This document shows positions 26,095 to 36,700 of a stretch of 64,000 bases of DNA, piece after piece. The stretch comes from CAVXHQ01 sp963761735 (lineage in GTDB: Bacteria; Pseudomonadota; Alphaproteobacteria; Rhodobacterales; Rhodobacteraceae), in assembly GCA_963761735.1 (NCBI GenBank), contig CAVXHQ010000007.1, positions 338,705-402,704 on the forward strand, read 5' to 3'. Position 1 is the first letter of the stretch. Every line of letters starts with the position of its first letter. The notes below the pieces were generated by a model, which ran no database searches, was not told the origin of the DNA, and saw nothing but the letters and a program-made list of their open reading frames with translations. The translations under genes were made by a program, and so were the position numbers.

Positions 26095-29000
26095 ATGAAT
26101 GATCGTCTCGGCACATTGGAGTCCGGCATCACTTCCGGCGGGTTCGGACAGGCCGGAGCGGGCCGGTCGACACCCGAGATCGCAGTGCCGAAGGGTGGCG
26201 GCGCGGTCCGCGGTATCGGTGAGAAATTTCAGGTCAGCGCCGCCACCGGAACCGGCAGCATTACGGTGCCTGTCGCGACACCCCGGTCCCGGCAAGGCAC
26301 CGGACCGTCTCTGGCGCTGAAATACAGTTCCGGGGCGGGAAACGGGCCGTTCGGACTGGGCTGGTCCCTGTCCTTGCCACAGATTTCCCGGCTGACGGAC
26401 CGCGGATTGCCGACCTATGCGGACGGGGAGGAAGCTGACACGTTCTTGCTGTCGGAGACAGAGGACCTGGTGCCCGACCTCATCGGAAACGGCGCGGACG
26501 CCGAACGACGGCGCGACACCCGCGAGGTGGCCGGCGCGATCTATCATGTCCACCGCTATCGACCCCGGACAGAGGCGGCGCATGCCCGTATCGAGCGCTG
26601 GGTCGACACGGCCACCGGGCTGGCGCATTGGCGCACGATCAGCGCCGACAACGTCACCTCACATTACGGCCTGACCCCCGAAAGCCGGATCGCCGCACCC
26701 GACGACCCCTCACATGTCTTTGCCTGGCTGATCTGCGACAGCGCCGACGACCGGGGCAACGTCGTCTTCTACCGCTATGTCGCCGAAGATCGCGCGGGCG
26801 TCGACCCGTCGCGCGCCGGCGAGGCCCACCGGACCGCCGCGGAGGTGGCCGTGAACCGCTATCCCAAACGCATCTCTTACGGCAACCGAACCCCCTACAG
26901 GACGGACGAAGTCCTCGCAGAGCGGGACGACTGGATGTTCGAGGTCGTGTTCGACTATGGCGAAGGGCACCTCTCGCCGCCCGAGAAAGATCCCGAAGGA
27001 CGGACGTTCGTGACGGCGCACCGGACGCCGCAGGCCTCGTGGCCGCAGCGCGCCGATCCGTTCTCCAGCCATCGGGCGACGTTTGAGATCCGGACAACGC
27101 GATTGTGCCGCGCGATCCTGGCCTTCAACCGCTTTCCCGACGAATTGGGGCGTGAGGCGACCCTTGTCGCCGCCACGGCACTGCACCATGCCGAGGATCC
27201 GGTCGTGACCCGGCTGATCGGGGTGCAGGACTGCGCCTACCGTCACCAGACCGGCGACCGCTATCTGTCGCACGCGCAGCCGCCGGTAAATTTCGAATAT
27301 TCCGATGCGACGGTGGCGCAGACGGCGGTGCCCGTGGATGCCGACAGCCTGTCGGACGCGCCCGCTGGGCTGGCGCATCCCCGCGTGCACCATGTCGATC
27401 TGGAAGGCGAAGGCCTTGCCGGTCTGATGACCACAGGTGGCGGTGCCCTGCGGTACAAGGCCAATCTGGGCGGTGGCCGTTTCGCGCCGCAGGTCGCGTT
27501 GACGGATGTGCCGGTGGCCGCCGGCGCGGGCGCGGATTTCAGAACGATGGACCTCGCAGGCGACGGACGCGCCGATCTTGTCGTGCTCGACGGCCCTGCG
27601 CCGGGCTTTCACGGACGGTTTCCGGACCGCTCCTGGGCACCGCATCGACGCTTCGCGAGCCTGCCGACGGCCGGGCTTACCGGGCGCGACCGGCGGTTCG
27701 TCGACCTGACCGGCGATGGGCGCGCCGATCTGTTGGTGACCGAGGACAGCGTCTTCACCTGGTTTCGGGGTGAGGGCGAGCGTGGTTTCGTTGCCGGGCA
27801 CCGGATCGCCGTGGCGCCGGACGACCAGATCGGCCCCCGGGCGCTGTTCACCGACCCCGATGAGAGCCTGTATCTGGCAGACATGACCGGGGACGGGCTG
27901 TCGGACCTCGTGCGCATCCGACGGCGCAGCGTCGTGTACTGGCCAAACCGTGGCTATGGCCGGTTCGGGGCGAAAGTGACGATGGAGGATGCGCCGGTCC
28001 TCGATCGGCCCGAGGCCTTCGACCAGCGGCGTATCCGGCTGGCCGACGTCGACGGGTCCGGCACGGTCGACATCTTGTACCTGCGCCCGGACGTGGTGGA
28101 CCTGTTCGTCAACCGCGCCGGGAACAGCTGGGCACCGGCGCGGCGGATCACAGGGCTGCCGTCCCTCGATCTGATCGCCGACGTCACCGTCACCGATTTC
28201 CTCGGAACGGGCACGGCCTGCCTTGTCTGGTCCTCGCCGTTGCCCGGGCAGACCGGGCGTCACCTGCGGTATCTCGATCTCGTCGGCGCGACCAAACCGC
28301 ACATGCTGGTGACGGTGCGCAACAACCGGGGCGCGGAGACGCGGCTGAGCTATGCACCGTCCACCCGCTTTTATCTGGCCGACAAGGCGGCGGGCCGTCC
28401 GTGGCTCACCACGTTGCCGTTTCCGGTGCAGGTGGTCGAGCGGGTAGAGGTGCGCGACACGCCCAGCGGCAATCGCTTTGTCAGCCGCTACAGCTATCAC
28501 CATGGCTGTTTCGACGGGACCGAGCGGGAATTCCGGGGCTTCGCAATGGTCGAGCAGACCGATACCGAGGTTTTTGCGGATCTTGCCGCGAGCGGCGATG
28601 ATCCGGCCACCAACGAGGATGCGGCCACCTACGCACCGCCGGTCCTGACGCGGACATGGTTCCACACCGGTGCCGGTCCGGGCCACGAAGGCCTGTCGCG
28701 GCGCCTGTCCGGTCTGGGGCGCGACGCGGCGCAGCCGGGCTACTTCATGGAGCCCGGCCTGTCGGAGGCCGAGGCCACGGCAATGCTTCTGGCCGACACG
28801 CCGCTGCCTGCCGGCCTGTCCGTCGCCGAAGAACGCGAGGCCTGTCGCGCGTTCCGGGGTCAGATGCTGCGGCAGGAGGTTTACGCGCTCGACGGCAGTG
28901 ACGTCGAGACGATCCCCTACACGGTGACGCACCAAAACCGCGCCCTGCGGGTGGTGCAGCGACGCGGCCCGAACCGCCACGCGGTGTTCCTGAGCCATGA

Positions 29001-32000
29001 GAGCGAAAGGATCGTCCTCCAATACGAGCGCCACGCCACGGATCCGCGCACCAGCCATGCACTGGTGCTGGAGGCCGATGCGTACGGCAATCCGCTGCGC
29101 ACGGTCACGGCGCGCTATGGCCGCCGGGCCGCCGACCCGGCACTGGCGCCCGAAGACGCGGCGGTGCAGAGCCGCCATCACGTCACCGCGTCGGAGTTCC
29201 GCTATACCGCCCCGATCGACGGACAGGATACCCGGCGCCTGCCGCGCGGGGCCGAGGCGACGCGCTGGCACCTGACCGGCCTCGCCCCCGATCCCGGACC
29301 GCAGCGGCTGGGTTTGGCCGCCGTTGCCGCCGCGCTCGCCGACGCAGAGCGGATCGCCTATCATCAGGTGCCGGGTGGCGGCGCCGTGTTGCGCCTGCTG
29401 GACCGGCAGCGCACGCGCTACCGCCCCGACGATCTGGGCGTCGCCGCGGGCGATCCGGCGGCGCTTTTGCCGCTGGGGCAATCGGGGGCCCTGTCGCTGA
29501 CGGGAGAGACCTATCACCTGGCCTTTACCGCCGGGCATCTGGCCGCGCTGTTTGACACCGATCCCGAGAGCGGGTTGCTGGAGGCCGCGGGCGGCTATGT
29601 GACTTTCGAGGATGCGCCGGGGTGGTGGATCCCCTCGGGCCGCCAGTTTTACAGCCCGGACCCGGGCGCAACAGCACCCGAAGAGGCCGCGGCAGCGCGG
29701 GCCGGGTTCTTTCTGGCGCGCCGCCGACAGAACCCGTTCGGCGCGACAGAGCGGATCGACTATGACCCCCACCACCTGTTCCCGGTTGCAACCACCGATG
29801 CGCTCGGCAACCGGGTGTCGCAGCGCATCGACTACCGTGTCCTCGGCCCCGACCTGGTGACCGACGCCAACGGCAACCGCAGCGCGGTCGCCTACGACGT
29901 GCCGGGCCGCGTGGCCGGCACGGCGGTAATGGGCCCCGGCGGCACGGGGCTGGGCGATACTCTCAGCGGATTCGAGCCTGACCCGACACCGGCGCAGCGC
30001 GCCGCCTTCTTTGCCGACCCGACCGGGCCCGTGGCCGCGACCCTGCTTGCCGGTGCGACGGTCCGGGCACTGGCCGACCCCGACAGTTTTGCGCGCGACG
30101 GCACCCCGGTGTGGCGAGCCGCGATCTCGCGCGAAACCCATTCCTCCGATCTCGCGCCCGGCGCCGTCCCTGAACTGCACGTGGCGATAGACTATGTCGA
30201 TGGATTGGGGCGCGGTCTGCACGCGGCGAGCTGGTCCGAACCCGGCCCACTGACGGCGGGCGGCCCCGATGTCGCAACCCGCTGGACGGTCAGCGGCCGG
30301 GCCGTTCGCGACAACAAGGGACAGGTCGTTCGCAATTTCGAACCTGTCTTTGACGACAGCCACGCCTTTATCGCCGGCGCGGACGAAGGCGCTGGATCCC
30401 TGATGTTCCGCGACCCGCTGGGCCGGGTCGTCGCAACGCTGGCCGCTGATCACAGCTGGCAAAAGGTGGTATTCGACGCCTGGGGCCGGCAGACATGGGA
30501 CGCCAACGACACCGCTACCGTCTCAGATCCCGCGTCAGATCCTGACGTGGGCGCCCATTTCGCGCGCTGGCCGCAGGCGGATTACCTGCCCGGCTGGCAC
30601 GACGCCCGGATCGGCGGGGCGATGGGGCCTGCCCTGCAACAAGCGGCACAAAAGACCGCCGCCCATGCCGCAACGCCGGACCGCGATCATCTGGACGGGC
30701 TGGGGCACGCGTTTCTCGCCGTGGCCGACGCCGGGCCGGAGGGGCGGATCGAAAGCCGCTCGGGCCACGACATCGACGGGTTGCCGCTGTGGATCCGCGA
30801 CGGGCGCGGCAACGTCGTCGTCCGGTTCACCCGGCAGACGGGCACAGCGGGCCTGGTCGTGCCGGGCCATGACATGCTCGGGCGCACGCTGTTTCACCAT
30901 TCTGCCGATGCCGGTGCGCGCTGGGAACTTCCGGACGTTGACGATCGGCCGTTCGTGCAGATCGACGCGCGCGGCCACCGCGTCCGGACACGCCACGACG
31001 TGCTGCGCAGGCCCACCCATGTCTTCGTCGCAACGGATGGCGCGGCGGAGCGGCTGGTGTCGTTGACCCTGTATGGCGAGGGCCACGCCGAGGCCGAGGC
31101 GCGCAATCTGCGGGGCCGGGTCTACGCGATCCATGACGGGGCGGGACAGGCGGTCACGCTGCGGTACGATTTCAAAGGCAACGCACTGGGCAGCGACCGG
31201 CGGCTGACACGGGCCTATCGCGGCACGCCCGACTGGTCGGTGCTGGACGGGCTTGACGATCCTGCCGCCATCGCCGCCGCGGCCGAGCCGTTGCTGGAGG
31301 CGCGGGTATATGCGTCGCGCACCCGGTTCGATGCCCTCGACCGGGCGGTCGAGGTGACGGCGCCGGATGGCAGCGTGCTGGCGTCGGTGTTCAACCGTGC
31401 GGACCTGCTCGAGAGCCTGTCCGTCCGGGTGCGGGGCGCTGTGGCGGCGACGCCGTATGTGCTCTCCACGTCCTACAATGCACGCGGTCAGCGCACGGCG
31501 ATCGGTGTCGCGGCGTCGGACGGCACGCGGCTGACGACAACAACTGTCTTCGATCCCGACACCTTCCGGTCGGTAAGAACCGTCACCCTGCGAGAGCGTG
31601 ACGGCGCGGTCCTGCGCGACACCGCCAACACCTACGATCCGGTTGGCAATGTGACGGCTACGCAGGATGCGGCGCAGCAAACCCTCTATTTCGACAACGC
31701 GGCAGTATCGCCGGATGCGGACTATACCTACGATGCGCTCTACCGGCTGATCCGCGCCGAAGGGCGGGAACACGCAAGTCTGAACGCGACGCAATTCGGT
31801 GCGGATCGCGGGCCGCCGCTGCCCGGGCTGCCCCACCCAAATGACGCGGCGATGCTGCAACGCTATGTCCAGCGCTACGAATACGACGCGGCGGACAACA
31901 TCCTTGGCCTGCGCCATACCGGCGGCGGGGTCCTGCGCTGGCATCGCCGGTACAGCTATGCTGCGGACAGCAACCGCCTTTTGGCCACCAGCGTGCCGGG

Positions 32001-33594
32001 CGATGCGCCAGGTCGGTTCTCCGACGGCTATGCCCACGACGTGCACGGCAACATGGTCACGATGCCGCACCTGCCGCTGATGGTCTGGAACCACCGTGAC
32101 GCGCTGCTGGCCACTTCGCGCCAGGCGACGGGCCCCGGCACCGTGCCCGAGACGACCCACTACACCTATGCCGCCGACGCAGAGCGGATGCGCAAGGTGA
32201 CCGACCGCGCCGCCACCGGCGGTGCCGAACCCTCGCGACGACGCGAGCGGATCGTGCTCGACGGGATCGAGATCTACCGCGAGTTTGCAGGCGACGGCGT
32301 GACCGTGACGCTGGAGCGCGAGACCCTGCACGTCTCCGACGGCGAGAGCCGCATCGCCCAGATCGACACCCGGACCGTGGGCACCGACGCCGCACCGGCC
32401 CAAAGCCGCCGCTACCGGTTTGCCACGACACTCGGCTCGATCACGCTGGAGACCGACGACCTCGGTCACCCGGTCATCTACGAGGAATACAGCCCCTACG
32501 GCACCAACTCCCTGCGCTTTACCCGGTCGATCGCCGAGGCCAGCCTCAAGCGCCACGGCTTTACCGGCAAGGAGCGCGACGCGGAAACGGGCCTCAGCTA
32601 TCACGGCGCACGCTACTACGCGCCCTGGCTTGGCCGTTGGACCGCGGCAGACCCGGCGGGACTGGCCGATGGTCTCAACCTGTACCGCTATGTCCGAAAC
32701 AGCCCGGTCGTGTATTTCGACGATGACGGCATGGCGCCTAGCAGCGGCGATGTACCCGGGTTGCCGGGCCGGCGTCCGCCGAAATGGCTCGAGAAACTGA
32801 CGGATATCGCGACGAAAGTCGTCATGGACAATCAGGGAAACATCGGGGAATCCGAAGGCGGACGACGGAAGAAAGGGCATGAAAAAATCGAGGTGATCAA
32901 GACCGAGGGATATGCAGATCACCCGAACAGACCGGATCCGAAACCGAAGCCACCCCCCACGTTCAGGCCGCCTCCCGTCGATCTGCCGGCAATGGCGCCC
33001 TCACCCGAGCCGGCGCAGCCGTCGACGCACCCCGATGGCACGGACAACAGGGCCCGCAAGGGCGAGGTTGCGCATCCGCCTGAACTGTCGATCGACAAAC
33101 ATACCGACCCGCCGGCTGCACCCGGTTCGAGAGGATCGCGCGGGATCGGCATCGATATGATTCCCGACAAGATCGACAAACGGTTCATCTCGCGGCTTGG
33201 CAAAGCGGCGGGAAAGGGTCTCGGGCGGCTCGCTCCGGGTGTGGGCGTCGGCTTTTCGGCCAATGATTTCAACGACGGCAAATATATTCAGGGCACCCTC
33301 GGTCTGTTCGGCGAGGTGCCCGGGATCGGAGATGTCGTGGATATGGGCGTGACCGCCTACGAGATCACGTCCGTGATCGAGGAGGAATTCAACATCAGCG
33401 ACATGCTGGTCCCGCATACCGATGCTGTCGACGCGCTCCCCGAGGCCTACCGCAAAAAGGTCAGGCATCGCGGCGCGCCCGGGATCAGTGCACCGCAAAC
33501 TCCGGCGCCGCCCGCACCGGTGGTTGTCACGCCGCCGCCGACGGCCCCCGGTTTCGTCGGGCCTCCCCGGCTCGTCGATCTGCCCATCAGCTGA
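26095..33594 (+). CDS. Insecticidal-type toxin complex protein: TcB-TcC fusion (SpvB, TcdB middle, Rhs, variable toxin)
   Basis: A 2499-residue protein combining TcB and TcC, the cocoon that encloses the toxic payload. Residues ~35-330 are the SpvB domain (GTGSITVPVATPRSRQGTGP, GWSLSLPQISRLTD). Residues ~480-680 hold calcium-loop FG-GAP/propeller repeats (DLAGDGRADLVV, DLTGDGRADLLV, DMTGDGLSDLVR). The TcB middle signature YHHGCFDGTEREFRGFAMVE follows. YD/Rhs repeats fill ~1000-2150 and the core ends GFTGKERDAETGLSYHGARY, ADPAGLADGLNLYRYV and NSPVVYFDDDG, where self-cleavage is expected. The last ~285 residues are the hypervariable effector: proline-rich, then a Gly-rich hydrophobic segment (PGIGDVVDMGVTAYEI). 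Most characterised Tc systems encode B and C separately. No signal peptide. Confidence 0.92.
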   Translation: MNDRLGTLESGITSGGFGQAGAGRSTPEIAVPKGGGAVRGIGEKFQVSAATGTGSITVPVATPRSRQGTGPSLALKYSSGAGNGPFGLGWSLSLPQISRLTDRGLPTYADGEEADTFLLSETEDLVPDLIGNGADAERRRDTREVAGAIYHVHRYRPRTEAAHARIERWVDTATGLAHWRTISADNVTSHYGLTPESRIAAPDDPSHVFAWLICDSADDRGNVVFYRYVAEDRAGVDPSRAGEAHRTAAEVAVNRYPKRISYGNRTPYRTDEVLAERDDWMFEVVFDYGEGHLSPPEKDPEGRTFVTAHRTPQASWPQRADPFSSHRATFEIRTTRLCRAILAFNRFPDELGREATLVAATALHHAEDPVVTRLIGVQDCAYRHQTGDRYLSHAQPPVNFEYSDATVAQTAVPVDADSLSDAPAGLAHPRVHHVDLEGEGLAGLMTTGGGALRYKANLGGGRFAPQVALTDVPVAAGAGADFRTMDLAGDGRADLVVLDGPAPGFHGRFPDRSWAPHRRFASLPTAGLTGRDRRFVDLTGDGRADLLVTEDSVFTWFRGEGERGFVAGHRIAVAPDDQIGPRALFTDPDESLYLADMTGDGLSDLVRIRRRSVVYWPNRGYGRFGAKVTMEDAPVLDRPEAFDQRRIRLADVDGSGTVDILYLRPDVVDLFVNRAGNSWAPARRITGLPSLDLIADVTVTDFLGTGTACLVWSSPLPGQTGRHLRYLDLVGATKPHMLVTVRNNRGAETRLSYAPSTRFYLADKAAGRPWLTTLPFPVQVVERVEVRDTPSGNRFVSRYSYHHGCFDGTEREFRGFAMVEQTDTEVFADLAASGDDPATNEDAATYAPPVLTRTWFHTGAGPGHEGLSRRLSGLGRDAAQPGYFMEPGLSEAEATAMLLADTPLPAGLSVAEEREACRAFRGQMLRQEVYALDGSDVETIPYTVTHQNRALRVVQRRGPNRHAVFLSHESERIVLQYERHATDPRTSHALVLEADAYGNPLRTVTARYGRRAADPALAPEDAAVQSRHHVTASEFRYTAPIDGQDTRRLPRGAEATRWHLTGLAPDPGPQRLGLAAVAAALADAERIAYHQVPGGGAVLRLLDRQRTRYRPDDLGVAAGDPAALLPLGQSGALSLTGETYHLAFTAGHLAALFDTDPESGLLEAAGGYVTFEDAPGWWIPSGRQFYSPDPGATAPEEAAAARAGFFLARRRQNPFGATERIDYDPHHLFPVATTDALGNRVSQRIDYRVLGPDLVTDANGNRSAVAYDVPGRVAGTAVMGPGGTGLGDTLSGFEPDPTPAQRAAFFADPTGPVAATLLAGATVRALADPDSFARDGTPVWRAAISRETHSSDLAPGAVPELHVAIDYVDGLGRGLHAASWSEPGPLTAGGPDVATRWTVSGRAVRDNKGQVVRNFEPVFDDSHAFIAGADEGAGSLMFRDPLGRVVATLAADHSWQKVVFDAWGRQTWDANDTATVSDPASDPDVGAHFARWPQADYLPGWHDARIGGAMGPALQQAAQKTAAHAATPDRDHLDGLGHAFLAVADAGPEGRIESRSGHDIDGLPLWIRDGRGNVVVRFTRQTGTAGLVVPGHDMLGRTLFHHSADAGARWELPDVDDRPFVQIDARGHRVRTRHDVLRRPTHVFVATDGAAERLVSLTLYGEGHAEAEARNLRGRVYAIHDGAGQAVTLRYDFKGNALGSDRRLTRAYRGTPDWSVLDGLDDPAAIAAAAEPLLEARVYASRTRFDALDRAVEVTAPDGSVLASVFNRADLLESLSVRVRGAVAATPYVLSTSYNARGQRTAIGVAASDGTRLTTTTVFDPDTFRSVRTVTLRERDGAVLRDTANTYDPVGNVTATQDAAQQTLYFDNAAVSPDADYTYDALYRLIRAEGREHASLNATQFGADRGPPLPGLPHPNDAAMLQRYVQRYEYDAADNILGLRHTGGGVLRWHRRYSYAADSNRLLATSVPGDAPGRFSDGYAHDVHGNMVTMPHLPLMVWNHRDALLATSRQATGPGTVPETTHYTYAADAERMRKVTDRAATGGAEPSRRRERIVLDGIEIYREFAGDGVTVTLERETLHVSDGESRIAQIDTRTVGTDAAPAQSRRYRFATTLGSITLETDDLGHPVIYEEYSPYGTNSLRFTRSIAEASLKRHGFTGKERDAETGLSYHGARYYAPWLGRWTAADPAGLADGLNLYRYVRNSPVVYFDDDGMAPSSGDVPGLPGRRPPKWLEKLTDIATKVVMDNQGNIGESEGGRRKKGHEKIEVIKTEGYADHPNRPDPKPKPPPTFRPPPVDLPAMAPSPEPAQPSTHPDGTDNRARKGEVAHPPELSIDKHTDPPAAPGSRGSRGIGIDMIPDKIDKRFISRLGKAAGKGLGRLAPGVGVGFSANDFNDGKYIQGTLGLFGEVPGIGDVVDMGVTAYEITSVIEEEFNISDMLVPHTDAVDALPEAYRKKVRHRGAPGISAPQTPAPPAPVVVTPPPTAPGFVGPPRLVDLPIS

Positions 33595-33745
33595 GGCGTG
33601 ACGCGCCACCGGGGCGACTGTTCTGTCCGGCGGATCGCGGGTCCGCGCCGCCGGAGCGGGGGATCGCACGCCGCCAATGCACACGATGCCGCAAATCCGT
33701 CCTGTTCGTCCGCCGCAACGGGACCCGGTTACAAAGGATCAGACG

Positions 33746-36700
33746 ATGCAATTCGAACGCAATCTGTCACCATCGGACCGGGGCGAAGACATACGCGCCC
33801 TGCAACACGCACTCGCGGAGCTTGACTTTTCCGAGGTCGCGTTGTCCGGCGTGTTCGGTCCCGACACCTATGACGCGGTGCGCGAGTTTCAGCGCCGGCA
33901 TGGGCTGGCGCCGACCGGCGTGGTCGATCCCGCGACGGCGCGCACCATCGGCGTGGCGCTGTTGGCGCGGCAACGTGACGGCTATTCGGTGTCCGGACAG
34001 GTGCTCGGGGCCGACGGCGATCCGCTGGTGGACGGGATCGTCACGCTTCACGAGCAACGCCTGCGCAGCACGCCGCTGATCGGACGCGCCGAACTGGGGC
34101 GCGAGGGCCGGTTCCGCATCGACTATCCCGCACCCGAAAACGGACCGGTCAGCCTGATCCTGCAGGTGCGGGCCGCAAGCGGCGCCGAACTCGCGCGTTC
34201 GCAGGTGATCTGCAGACCCGGCCCGGACGAAACCGTCACGATCCTCGTCGGCGGTCCGGGGCGGTCGGCGCCTGCCGAGTTTACGATGCTGGAGCGCGCC
34301 GTGAGGCCGGTCCTGCGCCAGGATAACGTCGCTCCGGAAGCTCTGTCGGAGACGGACCTCGCCCTGATCGCCTGCCGGGTGACGGTCGAGCCGGACCTTC
34401 TGTCGGCCTATGCCGACGGGGCGCGGCTGGCGGCAGCGGCCCGCATCGATCACGCGGCAGCCTACGCTCTGGTGCGCCGGGGCCTCAGCCCAGGGTTGCC
34501 CGCGCTTTTGTCAGAACCTGCGGCGCGGCTGCGGCGCCGTTTGTCGGCGGCGGGCGATGCGGGCCAGATCGCGCCACTGGCCGATGCGGCGGTTGCGGAT
34601 GTCCTGCGCCGGATCGACGAACTGCGCTTCGAGCAGGCCTTTGCCCGGCCCGGGCGGCCCGACGCGCACTCCCTGTCCGACCTGCTGACGGCCGGCCGGG
34701 TGTCGCGCGCCGGGCAGGAGCGCATCGTGGCTGCGTTTCTTGCGCAAGACGGTGCGGCGCAAGACGTCTGGGACGGGCTGCGCGCCGCAGGCACGGTGGA
34801 CGGTGACACGGTTGCGCGCGCGCAGGTGGCGCTGCAGATCGGCGCGCTGACCCGCAATCATATCCCGCTGGTCGAGCGGATACTGGCGCGCCACGGGCCT
34901 GTTCAGGCCGCCGACCTCGTCGGACTGTCGCACGCGGCGTGGCTGGATCTGATCGCGGGAACCGACGGCGCCGGCGTGCCTGCCGGGGTGCCGGGCGAGA
35001 CCGACGCCAGCCGACAGGAGCTTTACGCCACGGTGATCGAGGCGGCGCTGGAACAGGAAAATCCGGCGGCCTTCCTCGGGGCACGGCTTGCCGAGGACGC
35101 AGAGGGTTTTCAGGGGAGCGACGCCGTCGCCACCTTCCTGAGCCGCAATGCCGATTTCGATCTGGACCGGGATCGATACGATGCCTACGTCGGGACACAT
35201 GGCACCGACGTGCTGGACGGCATCCCGAATCTGGACGATCTGCCGATTGCCCTGCGCTCTGTATCGCGGATCTCGGCACTTGCCGGTCCGTATCGCCGGC
35301 ATGAGGTGGTTGCGCCGCTGATGCGGGCCGGCGTGACCTCGGCCCATACCATCGCGCGGATGGGCCCGGCATTTTCGGCGCGCTTTGCGCAGACGCTGGG
35401 GGTTGCCCGCGCGCGGTCGGTCGCCGAGGCGGCGCGGCAACGCTCGGCACTGGCAACGGCGCTCTACGCCAGTTTCAGCCCCGCGATGCATGCCGTGCTG
35501 CCCCGGGCGGTCGGGCCCGTCGCCCTGGCCTGGCACAGCCTTTTGCCCACAGCCCCGGACCTGCCCGACTGGAACACCCTGTTTGGCACGGGCGACGCCT
35601 GTGCCTGCGAACACTGCCGCTCGATCTTTGGCCCTGCGGCCTATCTGGTCGACCTGCTCGCTTTCGTCTCAGACTACGACGCGCTGGATACGCTGACCGC
35701 GTCGCACCGGCGGCCCGATCTGGTACGGCTGGAACTGACATGTGAGAACGCGGATACGCCGCTGCCCTATATCGATCTGGTGAACGAGGTTCTGGGCGAC
35801 GCCGTCGCCTCCGATGGCGGGCCGACGCCGCAAACCACCGCGCCCGCCGAGGAGCTGCGCGCCCGCCCCGCGCATGACACGCCCGCCGCCGACGCGGTGC
35901 TGGCCGGCGCCGTCCATCCGTGGAGCCTGCCGTTCTCGCGCAATGCATCGGAGGCCCGCGCCCTGCTGGATCATCTCGCGATACCGCGGCACCGGCTGAT
36001 GGCGGATTTCCGCCCCGAGGGCGGTGGCGCGCCGGCTATCGCGGCACGCGCGGCAGAGCGTCTGGGACTGGCCCCGCTCGACCATGCGCTCGTCACCGGC
36101 GCGGCCACCGTCACCGATACGCTGCAGGCGCTGTGGGGGCGGCCCGGCGACACGGCCGACGAATTGCGCGACCATCTGGTTCGGCCCGGCCGCATGATGC
36201 GGTCCGCCCGGATCGGCTGGGACGATCTGACCGCGCTTTTGGCCACGCGCTTTGTCAGCCCCGGCGATACCGTGGAAATCGCTTTTGAAGAGGGCGGTTG
36301 CGATCTGGAGCGCGCCCGGATCGAGCCCTCGCCATCGGCCGCGCGGCTGGACCGGATCCACCGGTTCGAACGGTTGCGTCTGCGCACGGGCTGGACGTTT
36401 CACGATCTTGACCGGGCGCTGAGCGCGCTGGCCGAGGCGGGGATCGACGACGCGGCCCTCGTCCGACTGGCCGGGCTGGCGCAGCTGCGCGACGATCTCG
36501 GCGTGCCGCCGGATGAGCTGCTGGGTTGGTGGGCCCCGATCGGGACGCGCGATCACACCCCGCAAAGCGGACCGACGGTGCCGTCGCTCTACACCCGGCT
36601 GTTCCAGAACGATGTCGCCTTCGACCCCGAAGAGATCGCCGGACTGGCGCTGGACGGTGCAGAGCTGGCCAATGCGGGCGATCCGCTGGCACCGCATCTT

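Noticed and set aside
26710..32922. Long minus-strand open frames opposite the TcB-TcC gene
   Set aside because: Shadow frames in GC-rich DNA; composition is rich in Arg, His and Pro and no motif is visible.
33595..33745. Possible immunity gene between the TcB-TcC toxin tail and TcA
   Set aside because: The gap is only about 150 bp with no convincing frame; Tc toxins do not need a cognate immunity protein.
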